Positions 9,631 through 17,905 of a stretch of 64,000 bases of DNA are shown here, piece by piece. The stretch lies in assembly GCF_003014555.1 (NCBI RefSeq), contig NZ_PYGE01000005.1, positions 124,001 to 188,000 on the forward strand. The letters are read 5' to 3'. Positions within the stretch are counted from its first letter, which is position 1; every line of letters starts with the position of its first letter. Made by a program: the position numbers and the translations under genes. The notes under the pieces are model-generated. The model searched no databases, was not told the DNA's origin, and saw only the letters and a program-made list of their open reading frames with translations. Source of the stretch: Haloactinopolyspora alba (GTDB taxonomy: Bacteria; Actinomycetota; Actinomycetes; Jiangellales; Jiangellaceae).

Positions 9631-10815
9631 GTGGACCTGATGGAGTATCAGGCGAAGGAGCTCTTCGCCGCACACGAGGTCCCGGTGCTGCCGGGATCCG
9701 TGGCCGAGACCGCTGAGCAGGCACGTCGGACCGCCGAGACGATCGGCGGGCAGGTCGTCGTCAAGGCTCAGGTGAAAACCGGAGGCCGGGGCAAGGCCGG
9801 CGGCGTCAAGCTCGCCGAGGACCCCGCCGAGGCCGGTGCCAAGGCCGAGGCGATCCTCGGCATGGACATCAAGGGCCACACGGTCCACCGTGTCCTGGTC
9901 ACGCAGGCCAGCGACATCGCCGAGGAGTACTACGTCTCGTTCCTGCTCGACCGCACGAACCGCACCTTCCTGGCCATGGCCAGCGTCGAGGGCGGCGTCG
10001 AGATCGAGCAGCTGGCCGTCGAGCGGCCCGAGGCGCTGGCCCGGATCCCGATCGACCCGCTGGCCGGGGTCGACGCCGCCAAGGCCGCGGAGATCGCCGA
10101 AGCCGCCGGGTTCGGCCCGGACGTGCGTGACCAGGTCGTGGGCGTCCTGCAGCAGCTGTGGACCGTGTTCACCGCCGAGGACGCCACGCTGGTCGAGGTC
10201 AACCCGCTGGTGAAGACACCGGACGGCCGCGTCGTCGCGCTCGACGGCAAGGTCAGCCTGGACGAGAACGCCGGGTACCGGCACGAGGACCACGCCCGGT
10301 TCGAGGACTCCGCGGCTGCCGACCCGCTGGAGGCCCGCGCCAAGGAGAAGGACCTCAACTACGTCAAACTGTCGGGCGAGGTCGGCATCATCGGTAACGG
10401 TGCCGGCCTGGTCATGTCGACTCTGGACGTGGTCGCCTACGCCGGCGAGGAGCTCGGCGTCAAGCCGGCGAACTTCCTCGACATCGGCGGCGGCGCCTCG
10501 GCCGAGGTCATGGCCAACGGCCTCGAGATCATCCTCTCCGACGCCGAGGTCACCAGCGTCTTCGTCAACGTGTTCGGCGGCATCACCGCCTGCGACGCGG
10601 TGGCCAACGGCATCGTGCACGCGTTCGAGCTGCTGAAGAGCCGCGGCGACGAGGTCACCAAGCCGCTCGTCGTCCGCCTGGACGGCAACAACGCCGAGGA
10701 GGGCCGGCGCATCCTGCAGGAGTTTGCTGCGACGGCACCGCCCGGAACGCTCGAACAGGTCGACACGATGGACGGCGCCGCGCGCCGCGCCGCCGAGCTC
10801 GCGGCCGGGAAGTGA
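9631..10815 (+). CDS. sucC: Succinate-CoA ligase, beta subunit
   Basis: Beta subunit of succinyl-CoA synthetase (TCA cycle, substrate-level phosphorylation; cytoplasmic heteromer with SucD). The 394-residue length is standard. The ATP-grasp fold is visible from the [10 protein letters not shown]-terminus, the [18 protein letters not shown] loop and the VEVNPLV motif; the C-terminal CoA-ligase domain carries [10 protein letters not shown] and [10 protein letters not shown]. The GTG at 9631 is preceded by AAAGG at a normal distance. sucD follows after 10 bases, so the two form an operon. Confidence 0.97.
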   Translation: MDLMEYQAKELFAAHEVPVLPGSVAETAEQARRTAETIGGQVVVKAQVKTGGRGKAGGVKLAEDPAEAGAKAEAILGMDIKGHTVHRVLVTQASDIAEEYYVSFLLDRTNRTFLAMASVEGGVEIEQLAVERPEALARIPIDPLAGVDAAKAAEIAEAAGFGPDVRDQVVGVLQQLWTVFTAEDATLVEVNPLVKTPDGRVVALDGKVSLDENAGYRHEDHARFEDSAAADPLEARAKEKDLNYVKLSGEVGIIGNGAGLVMSTLDVVAYAGEELGVKPANFLDIGGGASAEVMANGLEIILSDAEVTSVFVNVFGGITACDAVANGIVHAFELLKSRGDEVTKPLVVRLDGNNAEEGRRILQEFAATAPPGTLEQVDTMDGAARRAAELAAGK

Positions 10816-10825
10816 GGACGTAACG

Positions 10826-11737
10826 ATGGCAATCTTCCTCGACCAGAACAGCAAGGTCATCGTCCAGGGCATCACCGGCGCCGAGGGCACCAAGCACACT
10901 CAACGGATGCTGCGCTCGGGCACCAACGTGGTCGGCGGCGTGAACGCCCGTAAGGCCGGCCAGGAGCTCGACTTCACCGAGTTCGCGCCGGACGCCGTGC
11001 TCAGCGTGTTCGGCTCGGTCTCCGAGGCGATGGAGAAGACGGGCGCGAGCGTGTCGGTCGTCTTCGTCCCGCCGAAGTTCACCAAGGAAGCGGTGAACGA
11101 GGCCGTCGACGCCGGCATCGAGCTGCTCGTCGTGATCACCGAGGGCATCCCGGTGCACGACACCGCGCAGTTCTGGGCCTACGCGCAGGATGCGGCCGCC
11201 AAGCGTGGCAACACGACGCGCATCGTCGGCCCCAACTGCCCGGGCGTCATCAGCCCGGGCCAGTCCAACGCCGGTATCATCCCGGCCGACATCACCGGCG
11301 GCGGGCCCATCGGCCTGGTCAGCAAGTCCGGCACGCTGACATACCAGATGATGTACGAACTGCGTGACATCGGCTTCTCCACCTGCGTCGGCATCGGCGG
11401 CGACCCGGTCATCGGCACCACCCACATCGACGCGCTCGAGGCGTTCGAGGCCGACCCGGACACCCGCGGCATCGTCATGATCGGCGAGATCGGCGGCGAC
11501 GCCGAGGAGCGCGCGGCGGCCTACATCAAGGAGCACGTGACGAAACCGGTCGTCGGCTACGTCGCCGGTTTCACCGCTCCCGAGGGCAAGACCATGGGCC
11601 ACGCCGGCGCCATCGTCTCCGGGTCGTCCGGCACCGCCCTGGCGAAGAAGGAGGCCCTCGAGGCGGCCGGCGTCCGCGTCGGCAAGACGCCGAGTGAGAC
11701 GGCCCGGCTGATGCGTGAGGTCTTCCAGGGCGGCTGA
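10826..11737 (+). CDS. sucD: Succinate-CoA ligase, alpha subunit
   Basis: Alpha subunit of succinyl-CoA synthetase, 303 residues. The CoA-binding Rossmann domain begins with [20 protein letters not shown]; the [11 protein letters not shown] loop and the phosphohistidine motif GHAGAIVSG (His near 258) are intact. GAGG precedes the ATG. It is co-transcribed with sucC. About 20 bases after the stop the DNA enters two copies of repeat family A, the first with inverted-repeat flanks that could end the transcript. Confidence 0.97.
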   Translation: MAIFLDQNSKVIVQGITGAEGTKHTQRMLRSGTNVVGGVNARKAGQELDFTEFAPDAVLSVFGSVSEAMEKTGASVSVVFVPPKFTKEAVNEAVDAGIELLVVITEGIPVHDTAQFWAYAQDAAAKRGNTTRIVGPNCPGVISPGQSNAGIIPADITGGGPIGLVSKSGTLTYQMMYELRDIGFSTCVGIGGDPVIGTTHIDALEAFEADPDTRGIVMIGEIGGDAEERAAAYIKEHVTKPVVGYVAGFTAPEGKTMGHAGAIVSGSSGTALAKKEALEAAGVRVGKTPSETARLMREVFQGG

Positions 11738-11760
11738 GTCGTGTGAAGTCTCGGTTGGAA

Positions 11761-11833
11761 TGGTCCGCGTCCTCGCCCGCGGCTCGTTCGTGCCTCGCTC
11801 GCCGATGCCCGTCCGCGCCATGGACGCGGACCA
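11761..11833. repeat. Dispersed repeat family A, copy 1
   Basis: A 49-bp core (11773-11821) with perfect 12-bp inverted-repeat flanks TGGTCCGCGTCC (11761-11772) and its complement (11822-11833). The core matches copy 3 near 23.1 kb at 45 of 49 positions by eye. It sits between sucD and the convergent kynU, so it could also end transcription. Confidence 0.75.
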
Positions 11834-11849
11834 CCCTACCGAGACCGGG

Positions 11850-11912
11850 CTCGCCCGCGGCTCGCTCGTGCCTCGCTCGCCGATGCCCGTCCGCACCATG
11901 GCCGCAGACCAC
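11850..11912. repeat. Dispersed repeat family A, copy 2
   Basis: The same 49-bp core at 11851-11899, only 17 bases after copy 1. It lacks its own matching left flank. Its right flank (GGCCGCAGACCA, 11900-11911) pairs imperfectly with the left flank of copy 1, so copies 1 and 2 may form one compound element made by tandem duplication of the core and right flank. Confidence 0.7.
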
Positions 11913-11927
11913 CTGCGACAAGCACCA

Positions 11928-13163
11928 TCACGTCACGGCGGCGCGGGCGGTGTTCTCGGGGCGCTCGTGCTCGCCGGACTCCAGCACCGTCACCATGCGC
12001 TCGACGGCGTCGTGCACGTTCACGAAGCGGGTGTACAGCGGAGCGAAGCCGAACCGGGCGAGATCGGGCTCGCGGAAGTCGCCCACCACCTGCCGGCGGA
12101 TCAACGCCTGGACGAAGCCGTAGGCCTCGGGCAGCCGCAGGCACACCTGTGAGCCGCGGCGCGCATGCTCACGCGGCGCCTCCGCGGCTACCCCGTGGGC
12201 TGCGAGCCGCTCTTCGACCAAGGTGAGGAACAGGTCGGTCAGCGCCAGCGACTTCGCTCGTACGTCGGCCATCGCGACGCCGTCGAACGCTTCCAGTGCG
12301 GCGCTGAGCGCGCCCACCCCGAGCAGCGAGACGCTCCCGGCCTGAACCCGCAAGGCCGCGGTCGCGGGACGGTAGTCGCGTTCGAGCGCGAACGGGTCGG
12401 CGTGCCCGTGCCACCCGGCGATCGGCTGGTCGAGGGTGTCGTGCCAGCGCGGGTGCACATAGGCAAAGGCCGGCGCGCCGGGGCCGCCGTTGAGGTACTT
12501 GTAGCCGCAGCCGACGGCGAGGTCGGTGTCCCAGCCGTCGAGGTCGACGTCGACGGCGCCGGCGGAGTGGCACACGTCCCACAGCATCAGGGCGCCGGCA
12601 TCGTGCACAGCGGCGGTGACGCCCGCGCCGTCGTGCATCCGCCCCAGCCGGTAGTCGACGTGACACAGCGACACCACGGCGACGTCGTCGTCGAGCACGT
12701 CGCGGATGTCAGGGGTCTCCTCGGCCGACCACCAGCGCACCGTCAGGCCGAGTGTCCGGGCGACGCTGGAGACGATGTAGGAGTCGGTGGGGAAGTTGCC
12801 CGGCTCGGTGACGATCGTCCGACGGCCGGGGCGCAATCGCGCGGCGGCGACGAGCAGCTTGAACAGCTGCACACTCGTGGAGTCGCCGACCGACACCGAA
12901 GCAGGACCGGCGCCGACCAGCGGCGCCAGCGTGGCGCCGACGGCAGCGGGCAGGTCCCACCATCCGTGCGTGTTCCACGACGCGACCAGGTCTCGCCCCC
13001 ACTCGTCGTCGATCATGGCGTGGACCCGGCTCCGCACCCCGCGCGGCAACGCGCCGAGTGAGTTCCCATCCAGGTAGATCAGCCCGTCCGGCAGTTCGAA
13101 CCGGTCGCGTAGGTGCCGGAGCGGGTCCGAGCGGTCGAGGTCCTCGGCGTGCGTGCGGTCCAT
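11928..13163 (-). CDS. kynU: Kynureninase
   Basis: PLP-dependent hydrolase that cleaves kynurenine to anthranilate and alanine in tryptophan breakdown. At 411 residues it is full length. Seen: YLDGNSLGALP near the N-terminus, the substrate/cofactor loop NTHGWWDLP, SLCHVDYRLGRMHD, the aspartate WDVCHSAGAV, and the Schiff-base lysine in GCGYKYLNGGPGAPAF (near 221). The other kynurenine-pathway genes (dioxygenase, formamidase) are not adjacent, so it is isolated here. It lies downstream of the sigma-factor pair on the same strand, 43 bases after the partner gene, and may share its transcript. It converges with sucD across the family A repeats. Confidence 0.95.
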   Translation of the reverse strand: MDRTHAEDLDRSDPLRHLRDRFELPDGLIYLDGNSLGALPRGVRSRVHAMIDDEWGRDLVASWNTHGWWDLPAAVGATLAPLVGAGPASVSVGDSTSVQLFKLLVAAARLRPGRRTIVTEPGNFPTDSYIVSSVARTLGLTVRWWSAEETPDIRDVLDDDVAVVSLCHVDYRLGRMHDGAGVTAAVHDAGALMLWDVCHSAGAVDVDLDGWDTDLAVGCGYKYLNGGPGAPAFAYVHPRWHDTLDQPIAGWHGHADPFALERDYRPATAALRVQAGSVSLLGVGALSAALEAFDGVAMADVRAKSLALTDLFLTLVEERLAAHGVAAEAPREHARRGSQVCLRLPEAYGFVQALIRRQVVGDFREPDLARFGFAPLYTRFVNVHDAVERMVTVLESGEHERPENTARAAVT

Positions 13164-13206
13164 GCCGGCAGGTTACGCGCCGCGCCGGCCGGTGTTCGGG
13201 CTCGCG

Positions 13207-14670
13207 TCACTCGCCGAGAGCCTGACCGGCACGGTCGAGCAGGTCGGTCATCTGCTCGTCGGTGAGATCTCCGGCGTGGGTCACGGCCGCTACCCGGTCG
13301 TCGCGGACCACTGCCCCGTACACGGACACCGTGTCGTACTCGGGGTCCTCCATCCGCCACGTCGTGCCCTCGTACTCGTCCGTCTCGACCGTGCCGGTCC
13401 GGGTGACGTCGCTGCCCTCCTGCTCGAACGCGTTCGCTGCCGCGACCAGTTCGGTGTAGTGGGTGCTCGCGGATTCGGCGTCCGGGAACCGCGCGATCTT
13501 CTCGTCGACGACCACGCCGTGGAACGTGTCGGAGAACATGCGTCTCCGCAGCGACTGCGCGCCGTCGTCCATCGGGTGCCTCGGCAGGCCGACGTGCGCC
13601 CATCCGCCCGGCCCGCCCTCCGGTACGTCGGACGGGCTGGTCGCGTTGTTGATCCTGTCCAGGCCTGTCGCGGCCAGGACGTCGTCGATCGTGAGCCACA
13701 TGGTGACGTCGCCGTCCGGCACGGGGTAGATCTGCTCCTGCGTGACCGCGCCGGTGCAGTCGTCCCCCGACTCTGCACACATGCGCTCGACGGCAGCAAC
13801 GGCGAGTCCGGTACGCGGAGCACCGATGTAGTCCTGGCCGGTGTACGCGTCGAAGATGGACGTGACTCGATCGCCGGAGCGGATCAGGGTCGCCGTGACA
13901 TAGGTCTGCGTATCTTCGTCGCGTGGCGGACCGCCGTACGCCATCGTGTACGCCTCGTCTCCCACACCGGCGAGCGACCAGACCCCGCTGAGCTCCGCGT
14001 CGTTCTGCTCGGTGCACTCCTCGACGGCCCGGCGCACGGCGTCCAGCCGAGCCCGCGCCTGGTCGGCGGCCGTCTCCTCGACGAACTGGTCGACTCGTGC
14101 CGGATCGCCGGACGTCTCCGCCGTCGGCTCGAAACTTCGAGCCTGCGCGTTGTCGGGCATGGCGGGGACGCACGGCAGCCAGGTGTCCGTCGTCGTGCGT
14201 TCCCATTCGTACGGACTCTCCCCGTCTTCGCCACCCGCCTCGAGGTCGTCCGTCGTGAGGAACACGGAGTCGGGGATCGACTGGGTGGGGTCGTTCTCGT
14301 CGTCGTCCGGTGCCGACGGCGTGTCGGACGAGTCGGGTCCGGTGTCGGGATCAGGCGGGGGTGACTGCACCGTGGGAGCCCCGGTCGGCGTGGGCGAGTC
14401 GGTCGGCGTCGTGGGGACGGCGGTCGGGGTCGACGTGTCGGGGGCCGGGCCGACCGGCTCCGGCGAGGTGGTGTAGGTCGGCTGGGTCACTCCGAGGACA
14501 CCGATCGCGATCACCGCGAAGCCGCCGACGACACCGGTCGCGATCTGGTGCCGGGTGCGCTGTGCGGCGCGTCGACGTGCGGCGGCGGCGCCGGGCATCC
14601 GGGTCGAGTCACTGCCGGACTCCAAGGAGGCCAACCTCCGGGCCAGCTCGTCGTCGAAGCTGTCACTCAT
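13207..14670 (-). CDS. Membrane-anchored partner of ECF sigma factor (putative anti-sigma/sensor)
   Basis: A 487-residue protein with a short cytoplasmic N-terminus (MSDSFDDELARRLASLESG), an Arg-rich patch, one membrane helix (about 45-65, GVVGGFAVIAIGVLGV), a long Pro/Thr/Ser/Asp-rich linker and an extracytoplasmic region that seems to contain two related domains of about 150 residues with conserved cysteines (WLPCVPAMP, RRAVEEC, ERMCAESGDDC). Its ATG overlaps the sigma-factor stop by 8 bases, so the two are translationally coupled. Position and topology suggest a signal-sensing anti-sigma factor. No canonical zinc anti-sigma motif is visible, so that role is inferred. Confidence 0.7.
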   Translation of the reverse strand: MSDSFDDELARRLASLESGSDSTRMPGAAAARRRAAQRTRHQIATGVVGGFAVIAIGVLGVTQPTYTTSPEPVGPAPDTSTPTAVPTTPTDSPTPTGAPTVQSPPPDPDTGPDSSDTPSAPDDDENDPTQSIPDSVFLTTDDLEAGGEDGESPYEWERTTTDTWLPCVPAMPDNAQARSFEPTAETSGDPARVDQFVEETAADQARARLDAVRRAVEECTEQNDAELSGVWSLAGVGDEAYTMAYGGPPRDEDTQTYVTATLIRSGDRVTSIFDAYTGQDYIGAPRTGLAVAAVERMCAESGDDCTGAVTQEQIYPVPDGDVTMWLTIDDVLAATGLDRINNATSPSDVPEGGPGGWAHVGLPRHPMDDGAQSLRRRMFSDTFHGVVVDEKIARFPDAESASTHYTELVAAANAFEQEGSDVTRTGTVETDEYEGTTWRMEDPEYDTVSVYGAVVRDDRVAAVTHAGDLTDEQMTDLLDRAGQALGE

Positions 14671-15175
14671 GGCTGTCACCTCCAGCGGTGATGTCGGCTT
14701 CGGTGTCGGTGAGCAGGGCCGCGAGAGCAGCGCGGCCGCGGGAGAGGCGAGCCTTGACGGTGCCCGCGGATGCGTGCGTCTCCGCAGCGATGTCGTTGAC
14801 GCTCATACCGACGAGGTGGTGCAGCACGATGGTGCGGCGCTGGCTCTCGGGGAGCTCCTTGAGCGCGGTGACCAGCGCGACGTGGTCGGGGTCCGGTGGT
14901 GGGGCGGGGTCCGGAGTGCCGTGCCGGGCGAAGGCGGTGACGGAGTTCTTCGCCTTGCGCCAGCGGCTCGCGGCGACGCGCCAGGCGACGGTGCGGATCC
15001 AGGCTTCAGGGTTGGCCGCCTGGCTGACGTGCTTCCAGCGCTGCCATGCGCGTGCGTAGGCTTCCTGGGTCACCTCCTGGGCGTCGGCCAGGTTGCCGGT
15101 CATGGCATACATCTGGTGCAGCACGCGGCGGTTCGTCGCGTCGTAGAACGCGTCGAAGTCCTCGTCGTCGGCCAT
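14663..15175 (-). CDS. ECF RNA polymerase sigma factor (SigE-like family)
   Basis: A 170-residue extracytoplasmic-function sigma factor. Region 2 is seen in DFDAFYDATNRRVLHQMYAM and AQEVTQEAYARAWQRW with PEAWIRTVAWRVAASRWRK; region 4 in ALKELPESQRRTIVLHHLVG and the helix-turn-helix SVNDIAAETHASAGTVKARL. The ATG at 15175 is preceded by GAGGGGG. It overlaps its membrane partner by 8 bases, the standard sigma/anti-sigma arrangement. Its regulon and signal are unknown. Confidence 0.92.
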   Translation of the reverse strand: MADDEDFDAFYDATNRRVLHQMYAMTGNLADAQEVTQEAYARAWQRWKHVSQAANPEAWIRTVAWRVAASRWRKAKNSVTAFARHGTPDPAPPPDPDHVALVTALKELPESQRRTIVLHHLVGMSVNDIAAETHASAGTVKARLSRGRAALAALLTDTEADITAGGDSHE

Positions 15176-15308
15176 GCTGCCCCCTCGGTCGTGCTCGCTG
15201 GTCGTGCCTCGTCGCCGAGCTGTCATCAAGGACGACCCGCGAGTGGCCCCCACGGTTGCACCCCGGCTGCATTTGATGATGCCCATGCCCCGCCCGCGGC
15301 GCCCCGAA

Positions 15309-15385
15309 ATTGACCACGTTCACCATGGAATTCCCTGCGTCACCACCCCTGCATGCCTGGTGATGCGAGCGAAAGCCTCGTGATG
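15309..15385 (+). repeat. Dispersed repeat family B, copy 1
   Basis: Starts ATTGACCACGTTCACCATGG and ends CTCGTGATG. It contains a hairpin with arms GCGTCACCA and TGGTGATGC. It is clearly related to copies at 30482 (same strand) and 58575 (opposite strand). Confidence 0.8.
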
Positions 15386-15491
15386 ACCCGGCCCGCGCCG
15401 ACGGAGACGTGACCCCCTCGCCGCTCGACGAGGTCGGGCCGTCGGAGCGCACCGCACACGACCATCGCCGCCGACGCTCGGCAGACAACTC

Positions 15492-15569
15492 AGCGCTGGA
15501 TATACAACTGAGCGCCGGACACGGCCCCGACAGCGCCTCCATCCGGCGCTCAGTTGTATATCCAGCGCT
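15492..15569. repeat. 28-bp perfect inverted repeat
   Basis: Arms 15492-15519 and 15542-15569 are exact reverse complements; the left arm begins AGCGCTGGATATACAACTGA. The spacer is 22 bases. Unlike most palindromes in this window it lies between divergent genes, so a simple terminator role is less likely. Confidence 0.85.
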
Positions 15570-15749
15570 CCCGTGTACCCCGGCAGTACGTCCACGCCCC
15601 GGCCTCCGCAACACAGACGCCACCGAACCCCAGGGACGCCCGGCCCGAGCGATCCCTCGAACCCGCATCCGTCGCCGATACGCGCCGAGCCGCCCGCTCG
15701 TCGGCGTGGTGTCACCGGGTTCGGGGCCCGTTGCGGCGACCATGGGAGC

Positions 15750-17165
15750 GTGCCCGACCTGTTGACCCGCCCGCTGCTCCGCCGGGACGAACCGGCCTGG
15801 GGCTCGCGGGTGCCCTGGTTGGCGGCCATCGCCGCCGCGGGGTGGGCCCTGGTGGCGACGTTCGCGATGAGCGTGCTGCCGGCCATGGCGATCTGGATCA
15901 GCGAGGGCGCCGGAGCGCCGATGGGCGATCCGCTGCGGTTCGGCGCCCGGGTCTGGCTGGCGGCGCACCGCACCGGCCAGGACGTCGCGGGTGCGGACTT
16001 CACCATCGCGCCGCTGGGGCTGACGATCGTCTTCGTGCTGCTCATGTACCGGTCGGCTCGCTGGGCGGCGCACTCGGCCGGGGTCTCGGGACGGCGCGGC
16101 ACCATCGCCGTCGTGCTGCCGGCGGTGCTGACCTACGCGCTCGGTGCCGGGATCATCGCGGGCATGGGCGCCACGGCCGAGGTGTCGGCGGTGCCGCTCG
16201 AGGCGGTGTGCTGGGCCGGGGCCTGGTCGTGCGCGGCGGCGGTCGTCGGCGTCGCGCACGAGGCGGACCTGCTGCCGCGGTGGTACGGACGGTTGCCCCT
16301 CCTGGTCCGTGCGGCGTTGGCCGGCGCGGCAGCGGCGTTGGCCGGGCTGATCGCCGTGGGCGCCGTGCTCGCCACGGTGAGCGCCGTCGCCAACTCCGGC
16401 CAGGTCGGCGCGCTCGCCAGGGCCCTGGACGCGGGGGTGCTCGGTGGCGCCGTCCTCGCTGTCGGTGGTGCGCTGATCATGCCGAACGCCGTCATCTGGG
16501 CGATGTCGTTCGCCCTAGGACCGGGTTTCGCCGTGGGAACGGGCACGTCGGTCGCACCGGGCGGGGTGGAGCTCGGCCCGGTCCCGGCCGTTCCGGCTCT
16601 CGGCGCGTTACCGGCGGACCTGCCCGGACCGGCCATCTGGCTCGTCCTGGCCGGCCCGGTCCTGGCGGGTGTGCTCGCCGGGCTGGTGAGCTACGCACGT
16701 CTCGCACCCGGAGACGACGGACGGCCGGCGCTGGTGCCCGTGCTCGGTACCGCGGCCGGCGCAGGAGTCGCCGCCGCGATCGGCGCGGGAACACTCGCGT
16801 TGCTGTCCGGCGGCACGGCGGGCGCGGCACGGCTCACCGAGATCGGCCCGGTGCCCTGGCAGACGGCCGCCGCCACCCTGGGATTCGTCAGCGTCACGGC
16901 CACCGTCACGGTTCTCCTGCTGCGCTGGCAGGGCGGCAGCGCGGCACGTCGCGCGGCAGGAGCGAGCGGCGCCGACGACGCCGTCACGGTGACAGCAGCC
17001 GACGGCTCGTCCACGCCGGACACCACGGGCGACGGCACGACGGGCGGCGCCGCGAAGACGGTGACGACCGGCGACGGTGCCAGCGAGGGTTCCGGCGGCG
17101 GATCCGACGACGGGTCCGGCGGCACGACCGGCGCATCGGGCGCCGGACCCACCGGCACCGACTGA
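15750..17165 (+). CDS. DUF6350 family polytopic membrane protein
   Basis: A 471-residue integral membrane protein with about ten hydrophobic helices, for example VPWLAAIAAAGWALVATFAM, IVVL-type segments around TIAVVLPAVLTYALGAG, and LVLAGPVLAGVLAGLVSYA. Long Ala/Gly-rich helices and a soluble Ser/Thr/Gly/Asp-rich tail (GASEGSGGGSDDGSGGTTGA) fit the actinobacterial DUF6350 family, commonly found just upstream of purN as here. The function is not established; a cell-division or envelope role has been proposed for relatives. The GTG at 15750 is the best start, although no strong ribosome binding site is seen. Confidence 0.75.
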   Translation: MPDLLTRPLLRRDEPAWGSRVPWLAAIAAAGWALVATFAMSVLPAMAIWISEGAGAPMGDPLRFGARVWLAAHRTGQDVAGADFTIAPLGLTIVFVLLMYRSARWAAHSAGVSGRRGTIAVVLPAVLTYALGAGIIAGMGATAEVSAVPLEAVCWAGAWSCAAAVVGVAHEADLLPRWYGRLPLLVRAALAGAAAALAGLIAVGAVLATVSAVANSGQVGALARALDAGVLGGAVLAVGGALIMPNAVIWAMSFALGPGFAVGTGTSVAPGGVELGPVPAVPALGALPADLPGPAIWLVLAGPVLAGVLAGLVSYARLAPGDDGRPALVPVLGTAAGAGVAAAIGAGTLALLSGGTAGAARLTEIGPVPWQTAAATLGFVSVTATVTVLLLRWQGGSAARRAAGASGADDAVTVTAADGSSTPDTTGDGTTGGAAKTVTTGDGASEGSGGGSDDGSGGTTGASGAGPTGTD

Positions 17166-17196
17166 GCCGGCTCACGCGCCGCGGCCGCACGGCCGG

Positions 17197-17202
17197 TATC
17201 CT
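17197..17202 (+). promoter_or_regulatory. Possible -10 element of purN-purH
   Basis: TATCCT about 70 bases upstream of the purN start, in the gap after the DUF6350 gene, fits the actinobacterial TANNNT pattern. No good -35 hexamer is visible, so this is only a candidate. Confidence 0.3.
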
Positions 17203-17272
17203 CGCCGACGGCCGTCTCGTCGCGCACCGGCGCGAGCATCGCCGCGGCCGCGATCCACGAGGGAGTTGTCTG

Positions 17273-17905
17273 TTGGCCCACGACCACGACGCCGGGCGAG
17301 TGTGCCGCGTCGCCGTCCTGGCCTCCGGGACCGGCAGCAACCTGGCCGCGCTTCTCGGGGCCTGCGCGGACGAGTCCTACGGTGCGCAGGTGGTCGCCGT
17401 CGGCGCCGACCGTGACGGCATCGGCGCGCTCGACATCGCGCGTGACGCCGGCGTGCCCACGTTCGTCGAACGGGTGGCCGACCACGAGCGCCGCGCCGAC
17501 TGGGACCGCGCGCTGACCGAGCGGACTGCGGCACACGAGCCGGACCTGGTCGTGTCCGCCGGCTTCCTCAAGCTCGTCGGGCCGCGGTTCCTCGAGCGTT
17601 TCGGTGACCGGTACGTCAACACGCACAACTCGCTGCTCCCTGCGTTCCCGGGAATGCACGGTCCCCGCGACGCCCTCGCCTACGGTGTCAAGGTCACCGG
17701 TGCCACGCTGTTCTTCGTCGACGAGGGTGTCGACACCGGGCCGATCATCGCGCAGGTGACGGTTCCGGTGCTGGACGACGACACCGAGGCGACGCTCACC
17801 GAGCGGATCAAGGATGCCGAGCGTGCCCAGCTCGTCGAGTACGTCGGCCGACTGGCCCGGAAGGGCTGGACGATCAACGAGAGAAAGGTCACCATCCGTG
17901 ACTGA
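17273..17905 (+). CDS. purN: Phosphoribosylglycinamide formyltransferase
   Basis: Transfers a formyl group from 10-formyl-THF to GAR, step 3 of purine synthesis. The 210-residue length is normal. Motifs: [17 protein letters not shown] (phosphate loop), [10 protein letters not shown], catalytic Asn/His in [14 protein letters not shown] and Asp in [12 protein letters not shown]. The start is TTG at 17273, seven bases after GGGAG. The stop overlaps the purH start by 8 bases, so the two steps that use 10-formyl-THF are coupled; folD, which makes that cofactor, follows purH. Confidence 0.95.
   Translation: MAHDHDAGRVCRVAVLASGTGSNLAALLGACADESYGAQVVAVGADRDGIGALDIARDAGVPTFVERVADHERRADWDRALTERTAAHEPDLVVSAGFLKLVGPRFLERFGDRYVNTHNSLLPAFPGMHGPRDALAYGVKVTGATLFFVDEGVDTGPIIAQVTVPVLDDDTEATLTERIKDAERAQLVEYVGRLARKGWTINERKVTIRD

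Larger units (their letters stand above)
15176..15749. other. Long divergent intergenic region rich in palindromes
   Basis: These 574 bases separate the divergently read sigma-factor and DUF6350 genes. They contain copy 1 of repeat family B (15309-15385) and a 28-bp perfect inverted repeat (15492-15569). Reading frames that cross it show no recognisable protein. Promoters for both flanking genes must lie here but I cannot place them. Confidence 0.6.

Noticed and set aside
11743-12152. Short open frames across the repeats between sucD and kynU
   Set aside because: They are translations of the repeat units (RGSFVPRSPMPVR-type) without a start context or family; the DNA repeat explains them.
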